Both the position numbers and the translations under genes were made by a program. A stretch of DNA of 64,000 bases from Cymbidium sinense (taxonomy: Eukaryota > Streptophyta > Magnoliopsida > Asparagales > Orchidaceae): NCBI GenBank assembly GCA_021442155.1, contig CM038215.1:5294976-5358975 (forward strand), written 5' to 3'. The notes under the pieces were generated by a model. The model made no database searches. It saw nothing but the letters and a program-made list of their open reading frames with translations, and was not told the origin of the DNA. Below are positions 12,056-25,800 of this stretch, piece after piece (the first letter of the stretch is position 1; each line of letters begins with the position of its first letter).

Positions 12056-14180
12056 TGCTTAAAACTTTCATACATTTGAATGTGTATTTAGCTAATGAAT
12101 GAAAACCCCCTCTTCTTTCTATTAAAAAGTCATGCATTCATATTTTGTTCAAGTGGTTGGGTTGATTAGTCATATGATTTAGAGTTCTTTTCTTATGCTT
12201 TTGTATAAGAATTTAGATAGCTTTAAATTAATATGACAAATAATTCAACCAAATGAGACATTAATTCCAAGTACACTTGCTTACTTTCATCATTTAAGTG
12301 TGCTAAGATATAAATTGCATGTATAGTTATGTTTAGGACTTAATCATATGCATGCTATATATGATGGAAAGAAATGAACAAACATGTGTTAGGTGATAAT
12401 AATTAATTCTAATAATATTAAGATGCCTTTCTTATTGAAGATTATTTAAAGTGAACATAAACCTAGGACTAATTAAATATGTAATAATCCATTCATTAAT
12501 TGATTAATTAATTTGTTTTATATGTGACTTAAGGTAGGGATGAAAGAGAGTGATCCTCTCTTTTCTTCCCTTTATAACTCTTAGTTGTTTAGTATAAGAC
12601 AAATGAAACAATATAAAACATTAAGTAAAATTTACAAATCAATTAAATCATTTGAATTGAAACCACCATTTATAATTAAATGTCCTCCATACTTAGAGAA
12701 TGATAACTCTAAAGCCTAGTAAGAACATACCACACGAGCCTTAATACACACATTAGATTAAGTCACCACTTCTAGTTTTATGTTAGGGTGGTGCATGGTT
12801 TGATGTATGTTTGGTTTTATGATATACTATTGTAGACTAGATGTTAGGGTGTATGCTCATAGACTGGATGTTAGACCATGATTAGCCTAATTATATTTTC
12901 TGTAGGAGATTATGCTTAAGGGGTGCTTAAAATAAATATAATGCTCTCTTTTGCAAGTTACTTAACCCCTAAGCATAATCTATACTAGGATAGGTTAACT
13001 TGGTTACCCATGTACAGGATACTAAGTCTAAATTAAACATATAATTTCTTGGGTTGTATGGTGTGTTTAGCTAACACTTATTTTATAGTTGTAGTTAGAT
13101 TTACTTTTCTTATTTGTAATGTAATTGTGCATTAGGAATTTGGTTAAGTATTATGATGGGATTAGGATGAGTGGAGGCTAGAAGGCTTTGGCCTGGGATG
13201 CCCCATGATGCCTTTGAACCAAGCAAATCCAAATGATGAAATAGAGGAGATATGAAGATATGAAGATATGAAGACCCCCCATAACATTTATTCATTTGTA
13301 ATTGTAATTATTCTTCTACATTACCGGGATGTATAAGGGTAGAGCTCGACTATCCATTTCTCTTTTGTTATTTATATGGTACCGTCACATTATTCTTTCA
13401 CATTGAGTTTATAAATTGATTGATGCTTTGTTTATAATTGTGTAATAGAAATGGCATGTATTTTCTTAGTTTTTTCATATATGATGACTTAATGTGTGGC
13501 TGGATGCTTAGGCTCTTAAGGAAAAATGAACTTTTTACCCCAATCATAACTCATAACTAAATTTTCTAAAACAACTCATAACCTTATTTAAAGCCTATGA
13601 ATTAAATTGAGATAATTAAAATATTTAACACTCCCTTAGCTAAATGATGTATGTTTAATATCATGCATATTATCTGGTTTCATTCTTACTAAGAGAGGGT
13701 TTCCATCCTTGCATGATATGGGAATACTTGACCCCCTTATGGTGGAAAACACCTCTTTCTCTCTGATTTAGCCAATAACCCTATTTCATCATGCATTTAG
13801 GCATATAAAATCCTATGGCCTGTGTCAAAATAAAGAGTCTAAAATCAAATAAAAATTGATAAAATTTGCATTAGACAAAGTCATTATTCATACCATGCTC
13901 TAGTCTCTTAGGGAGTGGGTTTAAAGACTTTAGTTTCTTTCTAAATAATAACATCCTAACCATCTTACAAAACATATGACTTGACCACATGGTTTTGAAA
14001 TGTAGGAGGAGTTAGCTAACTACCACTCGAAGTAGTTATAAGTCTAGTAGTCAGGTAATTTACTCTCCCTTATGGAGGTAAATAGTATACCCACTTTTCT
14101 CCTTAGATTTAGGATGTGCTTTGGCCCTCGCCAAAGATCCCTAAATTTAGGATCTGAGGTTACTATTTCCCCTAAATGTT

Positions 14181-15196
14181 TGTGTGGACCCTGTTGGTGT
14201 GCAAGGGACCACCTGCGAGAAGGTTGGCCTTGACCTATCTTAAATTTACTAGACCAAGGGAGAATCTGCACAACCACAGGATGGATTCTCCAACCATATG
14301 GGTGGTTACTACAAAAGGGGAATTGTCCAATCTGATAGTAGTCTAGGTAGTGTCTAAATGGGGTTGCAAATGATGTGATCCAAATATAGTGCCCACAGGG
14401 TTGGTGGTGTTAGGGGCATTATCCTAAGCCCTAGAAAATAAAGCCTATAGGTGTACGGTGGTAACTCAAGGAGAAATCATAGCAGACTTACATCTGTCAT
14501 GAGTGGTGTATCCTAAGGTGAGAGAACTAACCAACCTAAGGTGTATCTGTCAGCATGAGTGGTGTATCCATCAGCATAGTGATAACCAACAAACCTAAGG
14601 AGCTCGTCAATGTGCAATGATCAACCTAGAAGGAAAGCATGTAGGCTTACAACTTTCCAAGCAAAATTGATCATCGGGATAGTCTATCGTCAGCTGGATA
14701 GATGCTATCTAACCTAGAGCGACTACTAAGCGAGGAGCCCCATGGAAGGACTGGACCTAGACTTGAAGTAGTCAGGAGGGAAGGAGCTACTAGGGGATTT
14801 ATCATAAACCTCAAATATACTCGATTAGTTAGTGTATAAAGGCTAATCTAAGAAGAAAGTGACCATACTCACATTCTATTAAATAAAGCCAACATGATGT
14901 AGCTTACTGGCCACACAGTAAGGTCTACCAAACTAACAAGGCACTCATAGGTGTGCAAGGGCCAAGTAAAGAAGGAAAGTGTAGCAGACTTACATCCTCC
15001 AAAGCAAGAAGACCCCTGGGGTGACACACTAGCAGCGTAGCATGTTAGCCCAACCAGGCTTGAGTAAGTGTCCTTTGGGTGTTATCTCAACTTTGAGTAG
15101 CCGAGACAACATATATGTGTTTATTTTATATGTTTTCATGTAGTTTGTGTTTGTGTTGTGTCGATGAAAGATAGGAAGCCACTTGAGTTCCTAACA
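14181..15196 (-). mobile_element. Tat copy A, probable 3' LTR (truncated)
   Basis: Downstream of the integrase on the minus strand, a conserved block starts TGTTAGGAACTCAAGTGGC at 15196, preceded by the G-rich TTTAAGGTTGG. Copy B shows the same block starting TGTAAAGAACCTGAGTGGC at 39432 after TTTTGGGTAGG. A TG start after a purine/G-rich tract just past integrase is what a 3' LTR should show. The two copies agree to about 14180/40416 and then diverge, because copy A changes there to repeat X. No second LTR of copy A is visible, so the assignment rests on position and the TG start. Confidence 0.55.
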
Positions 15197-16420
15197 CCAA
15201 CCTTAAACACATCGTCAGGCCTTCAATAAGAATACCTTCAACATGGAAGAGATTGAATTCAAAATAAAATTTTCATTGATGATAATTATTTTTTAACATG
15301 ATTTATAATATTTCTTTAAGCAAAGCCCATTGATTGGAAGCATTGGGCACTCTCTCTTATGATTAATAAGCTGATAAGATCTTGCTTGTAGGCCTTCTCT
15401 ATGGAAAAAGGTCCTTCCCAAGTGGGTTCAAACTTGCCTCTTATCTAAAGATGGGCAACAATCGTCTTCTTAGAACTGAAATAAGCTCTCCTACTTGAAA
15501 AGCTCTAAGAAGTACCAACTTATGGATATCTTGAATCATTTTAACTTTGTACAAGTCAAGGTTTTGGCATGCCCATAGGTGTCTCTCCTCTAATCCTTTG
15601 AGCTCTTCTAATCAGAACTTAGCATTCTGCTCTTTTGTGATCTTGCTATTCATAGCTATCCTTAGTGATGAGAGTTGGACTTCTAATAGTAGAATGGCTT
15701 CAAACCCAAGCACTAAGGAGAAAATAGTAACCTGAGTTGGAGTTCTATATGTTGTGCGGTAAGCCCACAAGGCTTCAACTAACTACACATGCCACTGCTG
15801 CTTATTATTATCGAGTGTCTTCTTTGGTATTTGGATGAGAGTTTTGTTGAAGACTTTTGCTAAGCTGTTTGCCCTCTGGTAGTTGATAGTAGAATATCTC
15901 CAATATATGATGTATCCCCAGGCAAAGTTGTTGATCTTGATGCTCTTGAATGCAGTACCATTATCAAATAAAATTCATCGAGACACTCCGAACCTATATA
16001 CATTGTGGTTACTAAAAAATTGGAGTACATGCTGAGTTGTGACCTCTCTAAACAAAATCACCTTCACCCATTTAGAAAAGTAGTTAGTAGTAGCTAAGAT
16101 GAACAGATGACCCTTGAAAGAATGAGGATCCATCAGACCCACTATGTCGATACCCCAACACTCGAATGGCCATGAGGCCAATGTAGGATATAGTATATTG
16201 GGTGGTTGGTGTAGGACCACACTGTGTATTTGACATTGGTGGCCTTGCTAGCTGTATACATACAATCTTTGATCAACGATGGCCAGTGGTATCATAGTCT
16301 CTTGATCTTGGCTATCATCTTTGGACCAGATTGGTTGGCTCCACATAATCCTGAGTGTCCCTCGATCATGATCTTATGGGCTTCATGTTAGTCTAAACAA
16401 CATAACCACATAAGATCGAA
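15197..16420 (-). pseudogene. Tat copy A integrase
   Basis: This region would encode the integrase of copy A. On the minus strand it contains a degraded zinc-finger segment (about 16230-16300), then the catalytic core. The core starts NILYPTLASWPFECWGID, carrying the first catalytic Asp, followed by DPHSFKGHLFILATTNYFSKW and, after a stop, FDNGTAF with the second Asp. The C-terminal part includes a segment equivalent to the SMLLIN block of copy B near 15320-15350. At least one in-frame stop lies just before FDNGTAF, and several shifts follow. It is a decayed enzyme, not functional. Confidence 0.85.
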
Positions 16421-16499
16421 AGATCACCGGTACAAGGAACCATCCATAAGAGCATAGGAAAGTGCTCTCTGCTTCATCTGTGGGCTTGGGACTTCTCTT

Positions 16500-17095
16500 G
16501 AGGTAGTTTGCCTTTATTTAGGTAATCCATGAATGGTTACCTCCAATCTAACTCCTCGTCCTTCTTGGGAATGGAAACCTCACCTTAAAAAGAGTACTTT
16601 TTTATGAGTTTATTATCAATAAGGGATAAGACTAGTTTATTTTGGATCTTTATTGATATAGACTCATCTTCCAAACATGCCAACTCCTTGGCAAGCTTGG
16701 CTAAAGCATACACTATGACATTCTCTCCTTGAGGAATCTTATAAATTATAACCACTAGGATTTTGGCTAACAACTCCATAGTGTACTTATGGTAGTGATG
16801 GAACTTGGGCTTTATAATTTTATAGGACCCAATAATTTGGTTGATAATTAGATGCTGATGTTCTTGATGCATAGAGTAATGGCTAACTCTAGATTGGCAA
16901 TCAGAGCCTCATATTCAACTTCATTGTTGGTATAAGGATTGGACAGATAATATGAGAATCTCATCACATCACAGTCTAGAGTTAAGAGAATTATTCCATC
17001 CCCTGCCTTTCCTGGAATAGTATATTGTGGTTCATCTCCTCTCTGAGAGGAAGCTGCACCTCAAGTTACATCTCCTAGTGGTGAATACTAGTATT
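16500..17095 (-). pseudogene. Tat copy A second (archaeal-type) RNase H
   Basis: This is a second RNase H-like domain between the RT-linked RNase H and integrase. Such a duplicate domain is a hallmark of the Tat lineage. Visible blocks are GAASSQRGDEP, RFSYYLSNPYTNNEVEYEALI (the conserved Glu segment) and LELAITLCI. The INIFGDYQLV block of copy B, carrying a conserved Asp, is missing here through a small deletion, and the reading then continues as HQHLIINQIIGSYKIIKPK. The MYFDG motif has become T-stop-GAA. It is therefore inactive. Confidence 0.8.
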
Positions 17096-17239
17096 CCCTA
17101 AGTTCATGATTTGTTCATTGAGGAGATAATCACTAAGCAAAGAGTCAACAAGAACTAGGTGTGCTACTAAGAAATCCACTAGTGCTTGTCCTTTCACCAC
17201 ATAGAGGAATACGAACATAATGAGATACTGTAGTGGATA

Positions 17240-17700
17240 GCTTCGATCATGTCATGAGATACTATAGTGGATTGATCCTAGAGATTAAGTTTACCTTATG
17301 AGGAAGTATGTAGTGTTGTAGCTTTTGGGATGCAAAGATTAAAGCTAGGCAATGCTTCTCAATGAGTGGATGATTAGCCTCAGTAGGGATTAGACGATGG
17401 CTGAGGTAGTAGAGTGCATTTTTCTTTCCTTGTTGCTTAGGCCAACAAAGCACCAAGGAGTCATCTACATGTAGCGGTAAAGTATGAGTGGCTTGCGGGA
17501 TAGTACTTTGATGGTTTCATCAGGTAATTCTTGATATCTTTGAAGGCATGCTTACACTTATCATCCCACTTGAACTTGATATCCTCTTTGGCAAGTACTA
17601 AGAAGGGCTGACATCTTCCCAATAGGTTGGATATAAAGTGTCTTAGATATGCCAACCGCCCTTAGAATGATCTGAGTTTTGTTAAACTTTTAGGAGGTGG
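17240..17700 (-). pseudogene. Tat copy A RNase H and connection domain
   Basis: The minus strand gives YLRHFISNLLGRCQPF, FKWDDKCKHAFKDIK and, after a deletion of about 30 bp relative to copy B, NALYYLSHRLIPTEANHPLIEKH. These are the connection/RNase H blocks that follow the RT in Ty3/gypsy polyproteins. The deletion removes the start of the RNase H fold near 17461-17480 and shifts the frame. Confidence 0.85.
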
Positions 17701-18425
17701 CATTTCTAATATCACCTTGATCTTCTCCGGATCGATTTCAATTCCCTAGTGTCAAACAAACCCAAGGAATTTCCCTGAAACTACTCTGAATGCACATTTT
17801 TTGGGTTCATTTTGAGGTTAAATTATCTTAACTATTTGAAAACTACTCTTAAGTCAAAGAGATGGTCTTCTTTTTCTCTACTTTTAACCATGAGATCAAT
17901 GACATAGCACTCAACTTGATGATGAATAAGTCCATCAAATATTCAAGTCATAGCTCACTGGTATGTAGCACCAGCATTTTTAATGCTGAAAGGCATGACA
18001 TTATAGCAATAGATTCTGATCGGGGTTCTAAAAGTAGTGTTTCTTTCATCTTCAGGGGTAATCTTTATTTGGTTATATCTAGATGAGCCATCCATGAAAA
18101 AGAAGACTGCATGAGATGAGGCAATGTCTACCATCAGCTTAAGGATTGGTTGTGGAAATTCATCTTTTGGACATGCCTTATTGAAGTCCCTAAAATTGAC
18201 ACATATGTGAATTTTGGCATTAATTTCCTTAACTAGGATGATGCTGGCTAACCAGGTAGGGTATTTTTCTTCTCGAATGAAGCCAGCATCGATCAATATC
18301 TTGACTTCATAAATTGCATGTTGTTCTATGTCTAATCGTATGCATCTAGAAGCTTGTTTGATAGGGTTAAAAGTAAGCTCTATTACTAGTTTATGGACCA
18401 CTATGTCAGGAGCCAATACAGGCAT
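17701..18425 (-). pseudogene. Tat copy A reverse transcriptase
   Basis: A nearly open 156-codon stretch (17955-18425) covers RT motifs 1-4: EVKILIDAGFIREEKYPTWL, CVNFRDFNKACPKDEFPQP, FFFMDGSSRYNQIKI and MPFSIKNAGATYQ. The catalytic Y-V-D-D box lies at 17895-17906 and reads Y-V-I-D, so one of the paired aspartates is lost. After the box come MVKSREKEDHL and the connection domain. It would have made the element's cDNA; it is now dead because of the box mutation and flanking stops. Confidence 0.9.
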
Positions 18426-19540
18426 CTCTTAATAACACCATCCAAAGTAGTCCTTAAACTCAGTCAATGGTCTAACTAAGTCATTAGATGTAGTGCGTGG
18501 ATCTTCTTCAGTGCCTAAGTTGATTTCCTTGATCTCATTGATGGTTGACTGGATCTCTTCTTAAAACTCTGGTGATGCATCTTTGACTTCAAAATCATTT
18601 GGATCATCTGAAATTTCTAAGCACAGCTCTTTATATGAGTTAATATGATTTGAAAAGAACATATTAGATTTCAAATGATTAGAGTTAACTAAGAAATAAT
18701 CATCATCATTGAATGGACCCATTATACCGAATCCTAACCCTGGTCTTGATTGAGAGCTATTGCATTTGTTCTTCCATATTCTTTCTAAGTAGTTTGACCT
18801 ATGCTTTGACCAAGTATATGGGATTAACCCTTTCTTTGCTAAATTATTAAAATAAGGCAAGTACCAATCAAAAGGTAATTCTATTAAATCTTTATATGAA
18901 TCATCCTCAGGTTCTACATCAACTTCATATCTTGAGGATGATGCTCCCTAAAAGAACCTTTGAGTCTTCACACTTGTCAATTAATTAGGGCCTTTTTTAA
19001 CTACCAAACCCTCAGATTTTTGAGAGGATAGTAGGGTTAGAGCTAAGGTTCCCTACTGATGCCCAACTATTTCACATGTAGACTTGGATACACTTATGCT
19101 TTGCTTTAGAGTCCCTGTCTTCATCGCTATCTGGCTCTAGTGTCACCTCCAAGGGAATCTACTGCTGAGAAGAGTTGGCTGGTGTGCTAACCATATAAGA
19201 CTCATCCTATGAACTAGATTCTAAGTCTATAAAGATAGCAGGTGTACTCCTTATAGTTGGGACATATCTTCTATTGAGTGCCCAATAAGGAGGTTTTCCA
19301 CCCTAGGATTGCCTTTGAACTGGCCTCTTCCTCTACCTGGTGGAGGTCAGGTCATCCTACCCATATATTCGAATGGAGTAATGAATTGTGGTTGATTCTA
19401 ATGTAAGGCTCCACTTCCTCCTCCAAGTCTATTTCCACTCCATTTTATTTTCTTTTAATTTTTCTCTTTTCTTTTCCTTTTCTTTTTCTCTTTCTTTTCC
19501 TTTTTCTTTTTCTTTTTCTTTTTTTTTATTTTTTAACTTT
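18426..19540 (-). pseudogene. Tat copy A protease-RT linker
   Basis: This is the spacer between protease and RT. An open stretch at 18561-18860 reads through LIPYTWSKHRSNYLERIWKN and ends in DDPNDFEVKDASPEF. The same blocks are present in copies B and C, which shows they were once coding. The tract at 19430-19535 encodes a Lys-rich run. I know of no defined function for this linker. Confidence 0.75.
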
Positions 19541-19824
19541 GGTCAAGTTTGCGAGAATAGACTTGTTGATTTTGAGAGAGGTAGTAAGCCACATCCTCAT
19601 ATATGCCGACCTCTTGAATTGTAAATGGCTTGAAATCTCCTTTGACAGAGACAATCCCACCTCTCACAAACTTTGACATGATGTAAGCATGGAACTATGT
19701 TGTTCTCATGTATCCATGGTCTCAAGCAAAGTATTGAAAGATGTATCCAGTCTATAATGTGGAACTTGGCTTGGTCTTCCAATCATCTATCTCCAAGGGC
19801 AACACTATAAAGCCTAAGGCCTAT
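19541..19824 (-). pseudogene. Tat copy A aspartic protease, C-terminal half
   Basis: This corresponds to the C-half in copy C, but with shifts: fragments FHIID, LRPWIHENNIVP and a degraded CLHHVKVCERW block. The N-half of the same gene lies 7.7 kb away at about 27503-27700, on the far side of X. The sequence TAAGGCCTA at 19815-19823 borders X and repeats TAAGGCCTT at 27503-27511. Confidence 0.8.
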
Positions 19825-22800
19825 TGATCACTTTGGAGTCGTATTCAACTTCCATCTTAGACTTAGGAGTCTTCTAGACACTAAGACTTCCCTAGTCATA
19901 AGACAATTCAAATAATTAGGTAAACACTTAACCTAAGCCTAAAGACTTAGAAGGGTTAACCATAGGATTAGGTTATGCCTTAGAGATTATGATAATCCAC
20001 CTACCATTCAACCCAAATCCAATCCATGTTCATATTCTCAAATCAATCCTCAAGTTAAATTCAAACATCAAATCCAAATCTAAATCTAAACCCAAATTCC
20101 AAAACCAAATGGTATGATCAAATCCAAACTTCAAACCCTTCCTAAGCCCTATGACATATCCCATGGACTTTACTAAATCTTAATCCAAATAAATCCAAAA
20201 TCAATTAATTTTCTCATATTAAATTTATATCTTCAATCATCTTCCTAAATATAAATAAAATCTACATTGAAATGATCAAAACTAAATCAAACTAAATCAA
20301 AACCCTTCTTAAATCATATGACCTATACCATGGACTTAGCCAAATATTAATCCAAATCAAGTCAAACTCAATTGATTTTTCTCACAAATCAATTATATTT
20401 TCAATCATCTTCACAAATTTAAATGAAATATATATTTAAATCATCAAAACTAAATCAAACCAAATCAAAATCCAAACATAAGCCACATGACCCAACTCCA
20501 TGGACTTAGTGAAATTCCTTAATTCCAAAACCCAAATTCAATTGATTTTCTCATGAATCAATTATTCCTTCAATCATATTCACAAATATAAATGAAATCT
20601 ACAATCATCAAGCCAAACTAAAATTAACCCAAGTCAAACCCAACTTAACCCTCTTGACTTGAAATATTCAAATGAACCAAAACCCAACCCAATTGCAGTT
20701 GAATTTATATATTAATCCCAAATCCATATATAAACTCAACTAAATCAAACTTAACCCAAAATCAAGCCAACTAAACCCAATTGGTCCACTTGAACCAAAG
20801 TGTCCAATTTGACCTATTTGAGCCAAGTTCTAGTCCTATCCAAATTTAATTGAACCAACCCCAACAAAACCTCCCATCTTGATTATTGATCACCCTAGGT
20901 TGATCAATTGTCACAAATTTGGTAAAACCAATCAACTTGGTCATTTGACCAAGTCAACCCCTTAACCCATATGAACCCAAACTAGCTTAAGCCAAATCCC
21001 ATTAGACCAATGATTCATCCCAAGTCAAAATCAATATTTGAATATGATTTGACCTTCCAATGAGTCAAACCAAACCCAATTGGCTCTCTTGACCCAAGTT
21101 GACCCAAACTAACCTAAAAGACTGAATTAGGTCAAATTAAAATATAAACCAAATTGATTGGAAGCAATGGCTCAAGTTCAATACAAATTGATTGTTGAAC
21201 TTGACCAAAGCCATGATTGGACCTAATTGAACCTACTTGACCTACTTAGTCCAAATTGACCTAAAGGTTCAAGTTGGCCTAAATCAAAACCAAATCCAAA
21301 TTAATTGAAACCAAAGCCTACAATCATCTTCAATTAGTCAACTAAACCTAAACAAACACCCAACCCAACCTAATTTGGCCAATTTGGTCAAATTGGTTAA
21401 CTTAACCCATTTGACCCAAATGAATTCAAATGAGACAAAATCAAATCTAAGCCAAACTAAACCAAACCAATTGAACCAAAACATCCCAAATGATCATATG
21501 AACTTGCACCAAACTCTTGGTTTGACCCAATTTGACAAATTGGTCTGACCCAACCAATTTGACCTAAATGAGTCAAATTGAGCCAAACCTAACCAAATCA
21601 ACTCCAATTGACTTGAAATTTGGGCTAAGCCACTTTTTGCTCATTTCAAATCAGCCCAAATTAAATATAATACTAAATGATCATTCTACCATTGGGTGAA
21701 GGGCATCACATGAGACAAATTACCCATGTAAGAGGTCATTTATATTCCTTGGCCACTTGGTACTCTCCTAATGGTCCACCTAGGCACCTAGGACAGTGCC
21801 CAACCTAACCCAAGAAGTGGTTGGGTCCGCCATGACCTATGGGAGGTGAAATCACCTCACCCTCCACATTGGAGCATTTGAAAACCAAGGACACCCATGA
21901 TTCCTTCTTGGTAGCCACCTCCACACCTTCAACCAACCAAGCTGATCCAACTCACCTCCTCCCTACCACCCACGACTCCCTGAGATGGCGGACAGCCACT
22001 ACATGCCAAACCTGATCCCACCCTCGGATAAAGATGAAAGGGGATATACACCCCCTCATTTCCACTCAAACACACACAAAAATTATTCCTCAAATCCCTA
22101 GCTACCCAAGATGAGCAAATAGAGCCATTCCTTAAGCTCCCAAGTTTGTTCCTCGATCAAAAAATGCCATTTCCGTCGATCTCAAAATAAGACACTCTAA
22201 TTTTTAACCTAACTTCTCCAATTCTCCATCAAACTCAAATTAACTTTGCACGCACCTTCCCTAGGCCTCGTCGAGCAAGAAAAACCATCTCCCAAGATTC
22301 CCCAGCACTAGAGGTGGGACTTCGATCAAAGTTAAGCTCCAAATCATCAGTTCATGGCCTTCTAAGAGAATGTTAAGGAATTGATCCAATTTCTACTCAA
22401 CAGAGCTTCATCTTTACTAGATTAAGCTTCCTTAATCGTTTGAGCAATCAATCTTGAGCTCCGGTGAGATATGCTTCCAAAATTGATCTTTAGGCAAAAA
22501 TGGGTTGAAGCTTTTGAATAAAACTTGCATCTCATGTGATCTTGACTTGGATCCCCTCCAATCGATGTCATGAAGGTGTGGGACCCTTTTGGAGTTGATC
22601 TGAGCTCAAGAAAGCTCAGCTCAAGTGAGCAATCATAGACGGACTCCATTCTCCCTCACTCGCATGACGTTAGATCACGCACCATCCATTTTGTAAGATT
22701 GGAACGGACGGTTGTGAGTAGATCCACTTGATTGATCTTATTTAATCCTATTAAGCTATAGAATTAATCATAGCCATCTAATCTTAGATCGAATGGTAGA

Positions 22801-25800
22801 TGAGAAAGCGCATCCACTGATGCCACGTAGGCACTGAGTTAGATAAGTTTAAAATAGCCAATATCACGGTGCCACGTGGAAAGCATGCAATGTTAGCGCA
22901 CCACATGGCGCTAAGAGGATTAGCATTAATTAATCATTTTTTAATGGTTGAAACTTCTAAAAATCATAAAAAATCATAGAGAAATAAAAAATACAAATAA
23001 ATACTCATTTTAAAGGAATTTCCAGAGGAGAATTAATTAAAAATGATCTTAACTAATTTTGAATAGTAATTAAGGTTTAATTGCAAAATTTATTAGCTTA
23101 ATTACTTGAGCAATTAATCCCAAATTTTATGGGTTAATTTAATGGGATGACCTCTAACTCCCTTGATTTTCTTGGAATTTATTGCTCACTTAATTTGAAA
23201 AATTGACTAATTAAACCTTAACTACTCTATTAAGTTAATTAATAATTAATTAATCCAATGGACAGTAACAAATTGGTTAATTAAGTTTATTAATCATTAT
23301 TCAATAGTAACTAAACTAAGGAATAGGGTTGGGACCCCTTTCCCTAAGTTCATTTCACCCTTTTTAAAAATGAAATTAATTAAGATTTAATTAATTAAAT
23401 CACTTAATTAAAATGAAATCATAATCACATTAGACCTTAATTAATTAAATTATGGGGTAGATCATTAGGTCTTTAATAACCTTAAGGAGTTTAATGAAAT
23501 TATGGTTAGTCCACATGTGTGGGAAAACCATAAGAGTAATTAATCAAGTCCCTTAATCTAATTAAATATTAATCATGATCTAATTGCATTAGGCCCTTTT
23601 ATTTCCTAAGATCATTGCAAGTTTCATTTCCATGCATATCATGTTGGCTCATAATTACTTAGTTAATTACTTTAAGGTGACATAGGTAAGGGTAATTAAT
23701 TCATCTAATTAAGGGTTCAACTTAATTGACCCATAATTACATTTCCATAAATTAAATCAAATCACTAATATGGGAATGGGTTTAAAATAGCAAGTGATGA
23801 TTTCTCTTCTCCTATTTAAATCAAATCAAATCCAAAACTTAATTAATAAAGAAGCTTTGGTTTGCTTTAAATAATCTTATTTGATTTGATTATCCTTAAG
23901 AACTAGTTTGTTTGAATGAATCACATGCTTATATTTGATTGTCCTCTTTCCAATCATGTTAAATTTGGTATGTTATTTGAATTCATGCATCCATCTTTTC
24001 AAAATCAAGTAAAATAAAATGGATTTCCTTTATGTAAGCTTGCATGCATTGATTTAATTTAATATATGAATCGCTATTATCACTATTGAATCCAAATGTA
24101 TTTTTCAAAAGCTTATAAATGAATAATAATATGTGTTATGATGTTAGTTATGAATACATAAGAAATGCATGTGCTTATAGCTTAAGTGTATGAATGTTGA
24201 GTTCTCTTTCCTCTATTCATGTGTTGATTTATATAAGATTGAATGGTAATGGGTATATAATCTGCATCTCGGGAACACAAGGCTTTAGTTAGCCCGAAGA
24301 AGGTCACTTTATTACCTCACTTCCGTGGTTTATCAACATCACGTACCCATTTGATTTCATTCATATATATTTCAACATTAGAATTTGGATAGTGCTTTAA
24401 TTCATACATATAAATGATTCAATAAAAAAATATACAATATGTGCATAGTTTTCTTTCCCTCATTTATGTATACATCCATGTGTGTCCAAGAAAACCAAGT
24501 ATATAGTTTGGACATCCCAGGAATACAAGGCTTTAGTTAGCCCCAAGGAGGTCATTTGATTGCCTCACTTCCCTAGTTTAACAACTACATGTACTTGCCT
24601 ATATCTTTCTTTGTATGTATATGTATATGTGATTGAATGAAAATCCCATTTATACATTAAAATTGCATGCATTCATAATTGACTAAGTGGTTGAATTAAT
24701 TAGCCATATGATTTGGAGCTTACTTCTTATGTTCATGTATACGAATTTACATATGTTTGAATGCAAATGGGTATATAGTCTGGACATCCCGAGAATACGA
24801 GGCTTTAGCTAGCTCCAAGGAGGTAATTTGATTACATCACTTCCATGATTTAATAATAGCACATGTCTATTTAATTTCATTCTTATGTCATTTTTGTATA
24901 AGAATTTGGATAAAGTTTTAAATTAATATGTTTAAATGATTCAATCAAATAAAATATAAATTCTAAACATATACATACATTCATCATTTAAGTGTGCTAA
25001 AATATGTTGCATGTATAGATACACTTAGGATTAAATCATATGTATGTTACATGTGATGGAAAGGAATGATTTAATATATGTCATGTGGTAGTAATTCAAT
25101 TAAATTAATCTTAAGATGCCTTTCAATTTGAATAGAATTATTTAAAGTGAACCTAAACTTAGGATTAATTAAATCATTTAGTAAGCCATTCACTAAAGAG
25201 AATTAAATCAAATTAATATACTTTAGAAAGTAACTTAAGGTAGGGATGAAAGAGGGAAATCCTCTTTTCCTCTCTTTATAACACTTAGTTGCTAAGTGTA
25301 ATCAAATGAAACAAAAGAAAACACAAATTAAAATTCTCAAATCAATTAAACTACTTCAAGTGAAATCAACCTTTCATGTTAAATTGAATACTTCTACACT
25401 TAGAAAATACAACACTAATGCCTAACAAGACTTACCACACAAGCCTTAATACACACATTAGAATTAAGTCACCACTTCTAGCTCTAAGTTAGGCAATGCA
25501 TGTGATGTATGTTTTTTGTTTATAATGTATTATTTTAGATTGGATGTTAGGGTGTATGCTTCATAGATTATGATAGGACAATATTAACCTAATCATATTT
25601 TCTACATTATGCTTAAGGGATGCTTAAAATAAATGCGAATGCTCTTTCAGTAGGTTGCTTAAATCCTTATCCATAATCCAAGTTAGGATAGGTGACCTTA
25701 GTTACCCATTTGGAGGGTGCTAAGTACAAATTATAAATACAACTGCATGGGATTATATTTATATTTAGCAAACCTCTATTTTGTAGGTGTAGTTAGATTT

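Larger units (their letters stand above)
6842..14180. mobile_element. Repeat X, second copy (7.3 kb, right end missing)
   Basis: The sequence matches 19825-26866 in the same orientation with moderate divergence. It shows the same zone order: TGACCTCAC start, AAATCAAAC-rich part, TTGACC-rich part (8080-8930), TTAATTAA-rich part (10140-11200), TCTGGACATCC repeats (11710-12050), and a terminal zone with the ATGCCTTTGAA and AAGACCC...CATAACATTTA landmarks near 13200-13290. It lacks the final ~640 bp found at 26867-27502 and instead abuts the LTR of copy A at about 14180. No plausible protein-coding frame is seen; the short open frames in it are not shared with the other X copies. Confidence 0.75.

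Noticed and set aside
14181..15196. tRNA or primer-binding-site signals next to LTR ends
   Set aside because: I looked for a TGGTATCAGAGC-type primer site and for tRNA-like folds and saw none. The 5' LTR of each copy is missing.
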